A DNA stretch of 64,000 bases, taken from positions 2,643,001 to 2,707,000 of the forward strand of contig NZ_JALPKR020000002.1 in the NCBI RefSeq assembly GCF_023195515.1, written 5' to 3'. The DNA comes from Variovorax sp. S12S4. Its GTDB lineage: Bacteria; Pseudomonadota; Gammaproteobacteria; Burkholderiales; Burkholderiaceae_C. Of the stretch, positions 46,949 to 55,839 are shown piece by piece (position 1 is the first letter of the stretch; every line of letters begins with the position of its first letter). The notes under the pieces were generated by a model, which was not told the origin of the DNA, searched no databases, and worked only from the letters and a program-made list of their open reading frames with translations. Both the position numbers and the translations under genes were made by a program.

Positions 46949-46995
46949 ACACTATATCTAGGGTGCGAAGCGTCTACAACCACTAGATGTAGTGT
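46949..46995. promoter_or_regulatory. Tandem NrdR boxes upstream of nrdA
   Basis: Box 1 (46949-46964, acactatatctagggt) and box 2 (46980-46995, ccactagatgtagtgt) both resemble the 16-bp palindromic NrdR site. Their starts are 31 bp apart, three helical turns, the usual spacing for cooperative NrdR binding. They should repress nrdAB when dATP is sufficient. Confidence 0.8.
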
Positions 46996-47214
46996 TTTTT
47001 GAGATATTCAACACAGTGGCGTATTTGTTTGGGCGCGGCACTCGGCCAGCGATGCCCATGAATACTGGCCTATGGTCGCGCAACCCGCGCGGGCTGTGGC
47101 TTGCAAGCGGATTTGGGCCTGCAAGGCGCATGGTTGCTGGAGGCGCGCTCCAAATTTTAGAGATTGCTGCGGCGCAAGAACGCCGCATCGCATACCGCCG
47201 ACCGATTAAAAAAA
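46996..47214. other. Noncoding stretch between nrdA promoter and ampD
   Basis: With the nrdA 5' UTR this makes about 350 nt without a gene. It holds a 6-bp hairpin (gcggcg/cgccgc, 47169-47186) that could end the pilS-pilR-ampD transcript, but no T-run follows it. Nothing else recognisable. Confidence 0.4.
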
Positions 47215-47832
47215 TTAGAGCGGCAGCACCTGTTCGGGGAACATCCGCGGACTCCAGCCGAGCTGCCCGCGCAGCAATTGCCAATCGAAGCCCGCGCCCG
47301 GATCCTGTTTGCGGCCCGGCGCAATGTGCTCGTGGCCCGCGATGAACGCGATGGCGTAGTGCTGCGCAATCGCCGCGCAAAGGCTGGCCAGCGTTTCGTA
47401 TTGGGCCTCGTCGAAAGGCTGGCCTTCCAGGCCTTCGAGCTCGATGCCGATCGAATCGTCGTTGCAGTTTTCGCGGCCGCGCCAGGACGAGACGCCGGCA
47501 TGCCAGGCGCGATCGTCGCAGCTCACGAACTGCCAGAGTTCACCGTTGCGCCGCACATAGAAGTGCGAGGAAACCTGCAGGCCGCGAATGGATTGGAAGT
47601 AAGGGTGCGCGTCCCAGTCGAGCTGGTTTGCGAAGAGCTGCTGCACCGCATCGCCGCCATATTCGCCGGGCGGCAGGCTGATGGAATGCAGCACGATCAG
47701 GTCGGTCTGCGCGCCTGCCGGTCGCGGGCCGAAATTCGGCGATTGCAGCGCCTTTGCAAAGCGGTACCAGCCGGCGCGCCAGAGGCCGTCGTCGCCGCTT
47801 GCGTTCGACGTTGCTGCTTCAATCGTCGGCAT
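47215..47832 (-). CDS. ampD: 1,6-anhydro-N-acetylmuramyl-L-alanine amidase AmpD
   Basis: Zinc amidase of murein recycling that cleaves anhydro-muropeptides. The 205 aa protein shows LIVLHSISLPPGEYGG (first zinc histidine), SSHFYVRRNGELWQFV, DRAWHAGVSSW, DSIGIELEG, and the C-terminal AGHEHIAPGRKQDPGAGFDW with the other zinc ligands. There is no signal peptide, as expected for a cytoplasmic enzyme. It overlaps the end of pilR by 14 nt. Its tripeptide product feeds Mpl (33829). Confidence 0.93.
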   Translation of the reverse strand: MPTIEAATSNASGDDGLWRAGWYRFAKALQSPNFGPRPAGAQTDLIVLHSISLPPGEYGGDAVQQLFANQLDWDAHPYFQSIRGLQVSSHFYVRRNGELWQFVSCDDRAWHAGVSSWRGRENCNDDSIGIELEGLEGQPFDEAQYETLASLCAAIAQHYAIAFIAGHEHIAPGRKQDPGAGFDWQLLRGQLGWSPRMFPEQVLPL

Positions 47833-49378
47833 TGCTCGCGGTACCTTCGTCGCCGTTGGGCGTGGTGATGCCCAGGCGCGCGATGCGATAGCGGATCTGG
47901 CGCAGGCTCATGCCGAGCCGTGCGGCTGCGGCGGTGCGGTTGAAGCCGCTTTCATGCAGCGCACGCACCAGAATTTCGCGCTCCTGCTGGTCGAGATAGG
48001 CCTGCAGGTCGGACGGCAAGGGCGGCGGTGCGGTCTTGGGTTCAACGAAGGCGGCCGCGGGTGCTGCAGCGGCGGGCGGTTCGCCGTCGTCCGGCGGCGG
48101 AGAAGGCGAGGGCGCCGAAGCCGCAAGCCCCGCGACGGCTGGCTGTCCACCGCCCATCAGGTCCAGGTGCAGTTCGTCGCCGTCGTTGAGCGCCACGGCG
48201 CGGTGCAGCAGGTTTTCGAGTTCGCGCACATTGCCGTGCAGCGGATGCTGCGCGAGACGGTGCAGCAGGTCGCCGGAAAGATGCGGCACCGGCAGTCCGC
48301 CGTCGTGCGCAATGCGCGCGAGCAAAGCGGCGCACAGGGCCGGGAGGTCCTCGCGCCGGTCGCGCAGCGCGGGCACCGCAATCTCGATCACGTTGAGCCG
48401 GTAGAACAAGTCCTGGCGAAAGCGGCCCGCATTGACCTCGGCGTGCAGGTCCTTGTGCGTGGCGCTCACGATGCGCACGTCGACCGCGTCTTCCTGCGTG
48501 GAGCCGATGGAGCGCACGCTGCGCTCCTGGATCGCGCGCAGCAGCTTGGACTGCATGGCCAGCGGCAGGTCGCCGATTTCGTCGAGGAACAACGTACCGC
48601 CTCGCGCGGCTTGGAAGTAGCCATCGCGGTCTTGCGACGAGCCGGTGTACGAGCCCTTGCGTGCGCCGAAGAATTCGGCCTCGAGCAGGTTCTCCGGAAT
48701 GGCGCCGCAGTTGACCGCAACGAACGGGCCGTCGCTGCGCTGGCTGCAGGCGTGCACGGCGCGCGCCACCAACTCCTTGCCGGTGCCCGATTCGCCGCGC
48801 ACCAGCACGGGCGCCATGCCGCGCGCCACCTTGGCAATGCGCGACTTGACCAGGCGCATCGGCTCCGAGTTGCCCACCAGCCGCTCGAGCGCCGCAATGC
48901 CGCTGCCTGTCACGCCGGGCGTGTCGCCGGCACGTTCGCCCTGTGCCGCCGGTGCCGCTTTCGTGGTCTTGGCGGGCGCGGCCTGCTGCGCCTGCACGGC
49001 GGAGGCAACCACGGCGCGGAACTGCTTCAGGTCGACGGGCTTGGTCAGGTAATCGAACGCGCCGGCTTTCAGCGCCTCGACCGCGTTCTCGGCGGAGCCG
49101 TACGCCGTCATCACCACGCAGCGCTCGGTGCGCTGGTCTTTCTGGATGCGATGGATGATTTCCATGCCCTGGCCGTCGGGCAGCCGCATGTCGGTGATCA
49201 CCGCATCGAATTGCCCGGCCTCCAGGTGCTCCCATGCTTCCGAAACGCTGCCCGCGGCTTCCACGCGGTAGCCCTCGCGCAGCAGCGTGAGTTCGTACAG
49301 CGTGCGCAGGTCGGGCTCGTCGTCGATGACCAGGATGTTGGCCGGGCGCTGCAGGGAAGGGGGATTGGGAGTGCTCAC
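47819..49378 (-). CDS. pilR: NtrC-family response regulator, PilR-like
   Basis: Sigma-54 activator, 519 aa. Receiver domain with phospho-acceptor Asp63 (ITDMRLPDG); AAA+ domain with Walker A GESGTGKE and Walker [14 protein letters not shown]; an Ala/Pro-rich linker; and a Fis-type helix-turn-helix ([27 protein letters not shown]). The sigma-54 contact loop, usually GAFTGA, reads GSYTGS here (48638-48655). Together with the preceding kinase it resembles PilSR, which controls type IV pilin genes, but no pilin gene is in the window. Confidence 0.85.
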   Translation of the reverse strand: MSTPNPPSLQRPANILVIDDEPDLRTLYELTLLREGYRVEAAGSVSEAWEHLEAGQFDAVITDMRLPDGQGMEIIHRIQKDQRTERCVVMTAYGSAENAVEALKAGAFDYLTKPVDLKQFRAVVASAVQAQQAAPAKTTKAAPAAQGERAGDTPGVTGSGIAALERLVGNSEPMRLVKSRIAKVARGMAPVLVRGESGTGKELVARAVHACSQRSDGPFVAVNCGAIPENLLEAEFFGARKGSYTGSSQDRDGYFQAARGGTLFLDEIGDLPLAMQSKLLRAIQERSVRSIGSTQEDAVDVRIVSATHKDLHAEVNAGRFRQDLFYRLNVIEIAVPALRDRREDLPALCAALLARIAHDGGLPVPHLSGDLLHRLAQHPLHGNVRELENLLHRAVALNDGDELHLDLMGGGQPAVAGLAASAPSPSPPPDDGEPPAAAAPAAAFVEPKTAPPPLPSDLQAYLDQQEREILVRALHESGFNRTAAAARLGMSLRQIRYRIARLGITTPNGDEGTASNADD

Positions 49379-49382
49379 GGCG

Positions 49383-51080
49383 CTATTGTGTCAGCCGGAT
49401 TTCGCTGGGAGCGAAGCTGACGAAGAATTCGTTGCCTTCGGGTCCGCCCGCCACAAGCGCCCGGCGCTCGTAGCCGATGGTGGCGCCATGGCGCCGGCAC
49501 AGCTCGCGGCACAAGAACAGGCCGAGTCCGCTGGAGCGGCTTTCGGAAGAGAAAAACGGCTCGAACAAATGGCGCTGCACCGCGGGCTCCAGCGGCGCGC
49601 CGTCGCTCCACACCTGCAGGCTCGGCCGGCCTGAGCTTCCGCGCTGCGTGGTGGTGACGACCTGGATCGAGCCCTCGCGCTTGCCGGCGTAGCGCGCCGC
49701 GTTGTCCAGCAGGTTCACGAGCAGCCGGCGCAGGTGCTCGACGTCGAAGCGCACCTCGCTGTCGGCGGCATCGAGCGTGATGAGAACGCCCGGGCGCTGC
49801 GTCTGGCGCACCCATTCTTCGGCGAGGGCGCGCACGGCGGGGTCGAGCGCGACCTGCTCGCCGAGCGAAAGAACGCGCTGCTGGCGTGCACGTGAAACGT
49901 CGAGCACGTCGTCCACGATGCGTGCGAGACGCTGGGCGTTGTGCTGCACCATGCTGGTCAGCTTTCGGTGCGCGGGATCGGTGAGGTCTTCGTTGAGCAG
50001 CGCGCTGGCTTGCGTGATGGCGGCCAGCGGATTGCGGATTTCATGTGCCACTGCAGCCGACATGCGGCCCATTGCCGCCAGCTTCTCGGTGCGGATGCGG
50101 GCCTCGAGTTCGCGCAGGTCTTGAAGGAACATCACGCACAGGCTGTCCACGCGCTGGTCGCTGGTGGGCGTGAGCCGCGTGCGCACGCGTACCTCGCGTG
50201 CCGCGCCGCGCGCTTGCGCCACCGGAATTTCTTCGGATTGCGGCGCCCGTCGCGCAAAGGTCTGGCGCGCCAGCGCGGCCAGCGCATGCCACGCGGGCTG
50301 CGTGTGCAGCGCAAAGGGCAGGGGGAGCTTGGCCAGGCCTTGCCCGAGGATGGCATCGGCGGCCGGATTGGCCGCGTGCACCAGGCCTTCGGCGTCGATC
50401 ACCAGCACGCCCTCGCTCAGCGTTTCGATCACCAGGTCGTTCACTTGCGCCTGCATTTGCGCACTGCTGCGGTTGCGCTCGGCGGTGGCTTCTTCTCGTG
50501 CGAGCCGGCGTGCGAGTTCGTGCGCCAGCAGCGCCACCACGAAGAGCCCGGTGCCCGTGAGCGCCGCCTGCACGAAGCGGGTGGACGAATCGCCGGGCTG
50601 CTGGAGCCAGTGCCAGCCCGCATCCGCCAGCAACAGCAGCGTGACAGTGGCCGTGGTGCCCAGGCCCACGGTCACCGTGCCGAGCACCGCGCTCATGAGC
50701 ACCGGCAGTGCGAACAGCGGCGTGTAGTTGATGTTGCCGCCTTGCAGCACCTGGAGCGCGGTGAAGGTGCCCAGGTCGATGCCGATGGTGACGAACCAGA
50801 GCGCCGCAAAGCCCCGGATCGGCGGCGTGAAATGCGCGTAGCGCGCACCCAGCCAGGTCGCCGCCAGGTAGCCCGCCGAAAGCGCAATGGCCAACGGCTG
50901 CATTGTCTGTCCGAGTGCGAAGGAAACGCCCTGCAACAGCACGAGCACCAGCGCCACGAAGCAGCGCGCCGCCATGAAACCGCGCCACAGCCGCAGCAGC
51001 GCGGCGCTTTCGCTGCGGCCCGGCTCGAGCACGTCCCAGTCGGTGACGGCCTCGCCGCGCGACCAGAGAGACGAGCTCAT
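49383..51080 (-). CDS. pilS: Membrane sensor histidine kinase, PilS-like
   Basis: A 565 aa kinase with six membrane spans (about 35-190), a PAS-like domain (LVIETLSEGVLVIDAEGLVHAANPAADAILG), a DHp motif MSAAVAHEIRNPLAAI with the phospho-acceptor histidine, and an ATPase domain (LLVNLLDNAARYAG and SSGLGLFLCRELC). The six-span N-terminus plus PAS matches PilS. It ends 4 nt before pilR. The cognate signal in Pseudomonas is pilin level in the membrane; here that is inference. Confidence 0.85.
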   Translation of the reverse strand: MSSSLWSRGEAVTDWDVLEPGRSESAALLRLWRGFMAARCFVALVLVLLQGVSFALGQTMQPLAIALSAGYLAATWLGARYAHFTPPIRGFAALWFVTIGIDLGTFTALQVLQGGNINYTPLFALPVLMSAVLGTVTVGLGTTATVTLLLLADAGWHWLQQPGDSSTRFVQAALTGTGLFVVALLAHELARRLAREEATAERNRSSAQMQAQVNDLVIETLSEGVLVIDAEGLVHAANPAADAILGQGLAKLPLPFALHTQPAWHALAALARQTFARRAPQSEEIPVAQARGAAREVRVRTRLTPTSDQRVDSLCVMFLQDLRELEARIRTEKLAAMGRMSAAVAHEIRNPLAAITQASALLNEDLTDPAHRKLTSMVQHNAQRLARIVDDVLDVSRARQQRVLSLGEQVALDPAVRALAEEWVRQTQRPGVLITLDAADSEVRFDVEHLRRLLVNLLDNAARYAGKREGSIQVVTTTQRGSSGRPSLQVWSDGAPLEPAVQRHLFEPFFSSESRSSGLGLFLCRELCRRHGATIGYERRALVAGGPEGNEFFVSFAPSEIRLTQ

Positions 51081-51095
51081 GGAGGCAGCACCCGT

Positions 51096-51353
51096 TCAGC
51101 CGCGCTCGGCGGCCTCACGGTGCGCAGCGCTGCAGTAGACCGCGTCGCCCGGGCCGCCGAGCGCATCGCTCGCAGGCAGGTGCAAGCCGCAATGCGCGCA
51201 GCGCAGCATGGCCTTGGGTGCGGCCGGTGCGGCGGGCTGGCGCTGGGCGCGGGCTGCCTTTTCGCGCTGCGCGTCGCGCATTTCTTCGCGGCGGTTCTTG
51301 CGCCAGAGCCAGATTGCCACCCAGAGCACCGCGAGGACGAGCAGGTATTTCAT
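51096..51353 (-). CDS. PP0621-like small membrane-anchored zinc-ribbon protein
   Basis: An 85 aa protein with one N-terminal membrane span (KYLLVLAVLWVAIWLW), a basic Ala/Arg-rich linker, and a C-terminal zinc-ribbon-like segment CAHCGLHLPASDAL...YCSAAHR. It fits the PP0621 family found next to pilS in beta- and gamma-proteobacteria. Function unknown. Its start overlaps the stop of the CcsA-like gene (ATGA), and pilS follows after 15 nt, so all are likely one operon. Confidence 0.75.
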   Translation of the reverse strand: MKYLLVLAVLWVAIWLWRKNRREEMRDAQREKAARAQRQPAAPAAPKAMLRCAHCGLHLPASDALGGPGDAVYCSAAHREAAERG

Positions 51354-52159
51354 GCCGTGCCGCGCGCCAGCACCACTTCGAGCACAAAACGCGAACCCAC
51401 ATAGGCCAGCAGCAGCAAGGCGGAGCCGGCATACAGCACGCGGCGCGCCGTGCGGCCGCGCCAGCCGAAGCGCGCGCCCCCCACCAGCAGCACGGCAAAG
51501 CTCATCCACGCCAGCACCGAGAACACTGTCTTGTGGTCCCACTTCCAGGCGCGCACCGTGGCTCCGTACAGCGTTTCGCTGAACAGCAGGCCCGCCAGCA
51601 GCGTGGCGGAAAGCAGAACGAACCCCGCCGTGACAAAGCGGAAGGTGAGCCGTTCGAGCGTGAGCAGCGGCACCCCGGCCTGCGGCTCGGTGGCGAGGCG
51701 AATCTGCTTTTCAGCCCGTGTGATCAGCCAGGCATGCACGACAGCTGCGCCGAACAAACCATAGGACGCAATTCCGAGCGCCAGGTGCAGCGGTAGCCAG
51801 GGCGATGCCGAAACGTGCAGCGGCGTGCCGGGAAACAGAACGGCCAGCACCACCGCGGCCGCGCCTAGCCAAGCCAGCGCCCGCCGAACTTTCAGTTGCG
51901 GGTACATGCGGCTTTCGACCGCGTAGACGGTAAGCACCAGCCATGCCGTGACGGAGAGCGCCGGCGCAAAGCCGAAGCGCGGCTGGCTGCCGATCAGGCC
52001 GTGGGCCAGCACCGCGGCATGCAGCAGCCATGCGAGCCCCAGGGCCCACTGGGTGGCTTTTCGACTCAGGCGGGCGCCCGCGGCGGCGGCAAATCCGTAG
52101 GCAGCCGCGGTGGCGATGCCCAGCGCCACGGCAAGTGGGGAGGGGATCGCTAAAATCAT
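51350..52159 (-). CDS. CcsA/YpjD-like inner membrane protein (cytochrome c assembly family)
   Basis: A 269 aa protein with about eight membrane spans. It has a conserved histidine in PWLPLHLALGIASYGLF and a second in KWDHKTVFSVLAWMSF, the pattern of the CcsA/CcmC heme-handling superfamily, although the tryptophan-rich WWD loop is not evident. YpjD homologues sit beside ffh in many proteobacteria, as here (divergent). The role is uncertain. ATG 52159 is chosen because upstream residues are hydrophilic and not family-like; TATTAC lies 9 nt upstream. Confidence 0.8.
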   Translation of the reverse strand: MILAIPSPLAVALGIATAAAYGFAAAAGARLSRKATQWALGLAWLLHAAVLAHGLIGSQPRFGFAPALSVTAWLVLTVYAVESRMYPQLKVRRALAWLGAAAVVLAVLFPGTPLHVSASPWLPLHLALGIASYGLFGAAVVHAWLITRAEKQIRLATEPQAGVPLLTLERLTFRFVTAGFVLLSATLLAGLLFSETLYGATVRAWKWDHKTVFSVLAWMSFAVLLVGGARFGWRGRTARRVLYAGSALLLLAYVGSRFVLEVVLARGTA

Positions 52160-52352
52160 TGCAGGAGTGTAATAGGCTCGCCCCCAGTCTTCGCGCACAT
52201 CGTGGCGCATCGCCAACCCGCTGCCGGGGCAACACCTGCGGTTCGGCAAAGCCGTTCTGGCGGTGTTTCGCGAATGGGCGCAGGCGGCCGACACTCACAT
52301 CAGTTACCACTTCCCAATGACCCGCCGCGGCGGGCAGCAAGGCATTTCTTCC

Positions 52353-53741
52353 ATGGCCACCGCCCTCTCAGAAAAATTCTCCCGCCTCGTCAAGACGATG
52401 AGCGGCCAGGCGCGCATTACCGAAAGCAACGTGCAGGACATGCTGCGCGAAGTGCGCATGGCGCTGCTCGAGGCCGACGTGGCGCTGCCCGTAGTGCGCG
52501 ACTTCGTCGCCCGCGTGAAGGAAAAGTCACTTGGCCAGGAGGTGCTGGGCTCGCTCAAGCCGGGTCAGGCGCTGGTCGGCATCGTCAACCGCGAACTCGC
52601 GGCCACCATGGGCGAGGGCGTGTCCGACATCAACCTTGCGGCCCAGCCGCCGGCGGTGATCCTGATGGCCGGCCTGCAGGGCGCGGGCAAGACCACCACC
52701 ACCGCCAAGCTGGCCAAGCACCTGATCGAAAAGCGCAAGAAGAAGGTGCTGACCGTGTCGGGCGACGTGTATCGGCCCGCCGCCATCGAGCAGCTCAAGA
52801 TGGTGACCAAGCAGGCCGGCGCCGAATGGTTCCCGAGCACGCCGGACCAGAAGCCGCTCGACATTGCACGCGCCGCGCTCGACCATGCCAAGCGCCATTT
52901 CTTCGATGTGCTGCTGGTCGACACGGCCGGCCGCCTCGCCATCGACGAAGTGCTGATGACCGAAATCAAGCAGCTGCACGGCGCGCTCGACCCCGTCGAA
53001 ACGCTGTTCGTGGTCGATGCGATGCAGGGCCAGGATGCGATCAACACCGCCAAGGCCTTCAAGGATGCGCTGCCGCTCACCGGCATCATCCTGACCAAGA
53101 CCGACGGCGATTCACGCGGCGGCGCGGCGCTGTCGGTGCGCCAGGTCACGGGCGTGCCGATCAAGTTTGCCGGCACGAGCGAGAAGATCGACGGCCTGGA
53201 GGTGTTCGACGCCGAGCGCCATGCCGGCCGCATCCTGGGCATGGGCGACATCGTTGCGCTGGTCGAGCAGGTCACGGCCGGCGTCGACGTGGCGGCGGCG
53301 CAGAAGCTCGCGGCCAAGGTCAAGAGCGGCGCGGGCTTCGACCTGAACGACTTTCTCGGCCAGCTGCAGCAGATGAAGCAGATGGGCGGCCTCTCCAGCC
53401 TGATGGACAAGCTGCCGCAGCAGATGGCCGCCAAGGCCACCGAGGCCGATATGACCCGCGCCGAGCGCGACATCCGCCGCAAGGAAGGCATCATCCAGAG
53501 CATGACGCCGCTGGAGCGCCGCAAGCCCGAACTGCTCAAGGCCACCCGCAAGCGCCGCATCGCGGCCGGCGCCGGCGTGCAGGTTCAGGAAGTGAACCGC
53601 CTGCTCAACGAGTTCGAGCAGATGCAGGGCATGATGAAGAAGATGAAGGGCGGCGGCCTCATGAAGATGATGAAGAAGATGGGCGGCATGAAGGGCATGG
53701 GCGGAATGGGTGGCCCGGGCGGTCCGAAGTTGCCGTTCTGA
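52353..53741 (+). CDS. ffh: Signal recognition particle protein Ffh
   Basis: GTPase that binds signal sequences and targets inner-membrane proteins with 4.5S RNA and FtsY. The 462 aa protein has the helical N domain (ALSEKFSRLVKTMSGQARITE), the G domain (GLQGAGKTTTTAKLA, DTAGRLAID, TKTDGDSRGG), and a methionine-rich M domain ending in MKKMKGGGLMKMMKKMGGMKGMGG. ATG 52353 is preferred to the frame opening at 52263. The 193-nt divergent gap to the CcsA-like gene holds its promoter; I cannot place it. Confidence 0.97.
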   Translation: MATALSEKFSRLVKTMSGQARITESNVQDMLREVRMALLEADVALPVVRDFVARVKEKSLGQEVLGSLKPGQALVGIVNRELAATMGEGVSDINLAAQPPAVILMAGLQGAGKTTTTAKLAKHLIEKRKKKVLTVSGDVYRPAAIEQLKMVTKQAGAEWFPSTPDQKPLDIARAALDHAKRHFFDVLLVDTAGRLAIDEVLMTEIKQLHGALDPVETLFVVDAMQGQDAINTAKAFKDALPLTGIILTKTDGDSRGGAALSVRQVTGVPIKFAGTSEKIDGLEVFDAERHAGRILGMGDIVALVEQVTAGVDVAAAQKLAAKVKSGAGFDLNDFLGQLQQMKQMGGLSSLMDKLPQQMAAKATEADMTRAERDIRRKEGIIQSMTPLERRKPELLKATRKRRIAAGAGVQVQEVNRLLNEFEQMQGMMKKMKGGGLMKMMKKMGGMKGMGGMGGPGGPKLPF

Positions 53742-53766
53742 GCCCACGCATATATATAGATAGACA

Positions 53767-53799
53767 GAAGCCCGCCCGGGACATTCCCCGGCGGGCTTC
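53767..53799. terminator. Terminator hairpin between ffh and HD-Pnk
   Basis: Ten-bp stem gaagcccgcc/ggcgggcttc with a 13-nt loop. The T-tract on the + side is weak (gtcgtttt). It lies between convergent genes and may serve both. Confidence 0.7.
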
Positions 53800-53806
53800 G
53801 TCGTTT

Positions 53807-54946
53807 TCAGGTCTGCACCTCGTAGACCGTCGCGTGCGCCTCCACGGGCGCCGGCAGCTCCCAGCGATGCAGCATCCGCTCGATGCCCGCGTTCGACAGC
53901 GTCGTGTCGCGCTCCCGGTTGCGGCGCATCAGCTCGGGGTGCGGCACCTCCAGGTACACCAGCTCGATCCGGGCGTGATACGCCCAGAGCAGATCCAGCG
54001 TCTTGGTGCGCATCTGCTGGCTCAGGTGCGTGGCATTCCAGACGAAGCGCTCCTGCTTGCGCAGCAGCGCCTTGGCCCCATCGACCGCATGGTGTGCGGC
54101 CAGCCCGTCGTTCTCGCCGTGCTTCAACCCCAGTTCGGCACGCGCATCGTCGAACGACACGACCGGCCAGCCCTTGCGGTGCTGCGCCACCCAGTGGTTC
54201 TTGCCGCTCGCGGGCAGGCCGCACATCACCGTGACCTGCGACCCCGCAGCCTGGAACAACGGGTAGTCGGGACTGGTGTCCGCGCCTCGGAAGTAAGCCA
54301 GGCGCGTGTGGGCATCGGCCATTTGGCGAGAGCCTTCCCAGCAGCCTTCTTCCCGGGCCAATTCCTCGAAAAGCGCGATGTCGGCCATGCTGTCTGCGCG
54401 CTTCTCGTAGTGGCGCCCGAGCATGTCGCAGCGCGCCACGCAGCACAGGTCGGGCAGGCTCAGTTCCCACGAGAGCTTGTGCACCAGCCACTCGGGTCGC
54501 ACCCCCTTGCGCGAGGCGAAGGCGTGGAACGGTACCTGGTGCACCGCGATGATCCGGCACACGGCTTCGCGCAGCGCGAACGGCACGCGGGCCTTCCACA
54601 TCAGCACGCGCACATCGACCGAGCCGCGGCGCGAATGGCCCGGCTGGCCGATACGGCCGCTGGCTTCGTCGATCACGGTGGTGTCCGGCTTGGCGATGTC
54701 GTGCAGCAGGCAGGCCATGAACAGCACGAAGCGGACGTCGGCGCCGGCACGCTGGTAGTGCGGATCCTGCATCAGCGCGTCCAGCACCATGCGCGTATGG
54801 ATGCCGACGTTGCCTTCGGCGTGGTAGTGCGGGTCTTGCGGCGTCTCTTCAAGGCGCAGCAGGGCCGGCAGCAGTTCGCAGCACTCGGCCCAGTCGTAGC
54901 CCTGCGGAGGCGTCGGCACCAGTGCGCGCAAGTCGTCGTAGGTCAT
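53807..54946 (-). CDS. HD-Pnk: bifunctional HD phosphoesterase / 5'-OH polynucleotide kinase
   Basis: A 379 aa end-healing enzyme. The N-terminal HD domain has the metal ligands GIHTRM, LLHDIAKPDTT and GHSRRGSVDVR (about residues 45-115). The C-terminal P-loop kinase has GLPASGKNHW (about 244-253), VVSFDDARAELG, WNATHLSQQMR and an arginine-rich lid, RRNRERD. Characterised HD-Pnk proteins remove 2',3'-cyclic or 3' phosphates and phosphorylate 5'-OH ends, preparing broken RNA for ligation. ATG 54946 overlaps the stop of the upstream RNA ligase gene, so both are made together. The cassette looks accessory. Confidence 0.85.
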   Translation of the reverse strand: MTYDDLRALVPTPPQGYDWAECCELLPALLRLEETPQDPHYHAEGNVGIHTRMVLDALMQDPHYQRAGADVRFVLFMACLLHDIAKPDTTVIDEASGRIGQPGHSRRGSVDVRVLMWKARVPFALREAVCRIIAVHQVPFHAFASRKGVRPEWLVHKLSWELSLPDLCCVARCDMLGRHYEKRADSMADIALFEELAREEGCWEGSRQMADAHTRLAYFRGADTSPDYPLFQAAGSQVTVMCGLPASGKNHWVAQHRKGWPVVSFDDARAELGLKHGENDGLAAHHAVDGAKALLRKQERFVWNATHLSQQMRTKTLDLLWAYHARIELVYLEVPHPELMRRNRERDTTLSNAGIERMLHRWELPAPVEAHATVYEVQT

Positions 54947-55839
54947 CGCGGCCTCCTTGTTGTTGTCAGTTCTGCGGGGTCGCGGAACGTGCGTAGCCCC
55001 AGGTCTTGCCAGCCCACTTGCGGCGTCGGCGCGTAGAGGTCGACACCTCGCGCGAGCTGGTTGGGCAGCACGGGCCGGCGGCTGTGGTGCGAGCCCGAGT
55101 CGAGGATGGTCTGCACGAAATCAGGCCGCACCCACTTGTAGCGGCCGGTCACCTCGCCCTGCGACTCGGTCTTGAGGTACAGGCCCTCAGCCAAGTCGGA
55201 CAGGTCGGTCTGCTGCCGCACGAGCTCGAGCGGCTGGCCTTCCTGCATCACGGCCTGTTCGAAGGCCACTTTCCAGCCGGCGCTGCGCGCGAGCGATGGC
55301 CGCACGAGCGAGCGCAGTGCCTTCGCCTGGTGCGGCATCTCGCCTTCGTAGAGCACGGGTACCGAAAGTACCGGGCTGCCGTCGAGCAATGCGTGCCGTG
55401 CGGGTGTCGACAGGAAGCACTGCGCTTGGCGATCGTAGAGGTCGAACTCCAGAAAGAACGCGGGCAGCCGGTCGTACCAGCAGCTGTGCTTTGCAAAGCA
55501 CCACTCGCCGTACATCACATAGCGGTCCTCGAGCCGTTCGAGCAGCGTCGGCTCGTGCGCGGCAGCCCAGTGCTTGAACAGGTTGAACTGGCGCTCGCTG
55601 GCGCCGCCCGCGAGATAGTGGCCGCGCGATTGCAGCAGCAGCTCGCCCCCAGAGGTGAACGACACGGCCGCATTGGCGCCATCGAGCTTTTCCTCGATGA
55701 CCACATGCTGGCCCTGCAGCGCGGACAACGGCGTCTGGCCATCGTCGGTGTCGCCGGCCTGCAAGCGCGAGCCTTCCAGATGCGCAGTACGCGGGTACTT
55801 GAGCAGCGGAACGGATGAAAGAGAAGAGAGAGGGAACAC
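54943..55839 (-). CDS. ATP-dependent RNA ligase (Rnl-type)
   Basis: A 298 aa nucleotidyltransferase that would seal RNA ends prepared by HD-Pnk. Motif I is EEKLDGAN with the adenylated lysine at residue 51. A motif III-like segment FFLEFDLYD is at about 128-136, motif IV EGLYLKTE at about 218-225, and motif V YKWVRPD at about 234-240. The GTG at 55839 has GGAGA 5 nt upstream and gives the start MFPLSSLSSVPLLKYPRT; longer starts up to 55923 lack support. It is first in a two-gene operon. Confidence 0.82.
   Translation of the reverse strand: MFPLSSLSSVPLLKYPRTAHLEGSRLQAGDTDDGQTPLSALQGQHVVIEEKLDGANAAVSFTSGGELLLQSRGHYLAGGASERQFNLFKHWAAAHEPTLLERLEDRYVMYGEWCFAKHSCWYDRLPAFFLEFDLYDRQAQCFLSTPARHALLDGSPVLSVPVLYEGEMPHQAKALRSLVRPSLARSAGWKVAFEQAVMQEGQPLELVRQQTDLSDLAEGLYLKTESQGEVTGRYKWVRPDFVQTILDSGSHHSRRPVLPNQLARGVDLYAPTPQVGWQDLGLRTFRDPAELTTTRRPR

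Noticed and set aside
43346..47002. Open frame of 1218 codons on the + strand opposite nrdA
   Set aside because: It is antisense to a full-length, motif-complete nrdA and nrdB start. Its residue content (His, Val, Arg, Gln rich) is typical of reverse-strand shadows in high-GC DNA.
46992..47345. 117-codon + strand frame from the nrdA promoter into ampD
   Set aside because: It starts at the NrdR box, runs antisense to the end of ampD, and has no sequence features of a protein.
52151..52156. TAAAAT as the ffh promoter -10
   Set aside because: It is nearly 200 nt before ATG 52353 and inside the start of the divergent CcsA-like gene, with no -35. Its resemblance to other -10 sites may be chance.
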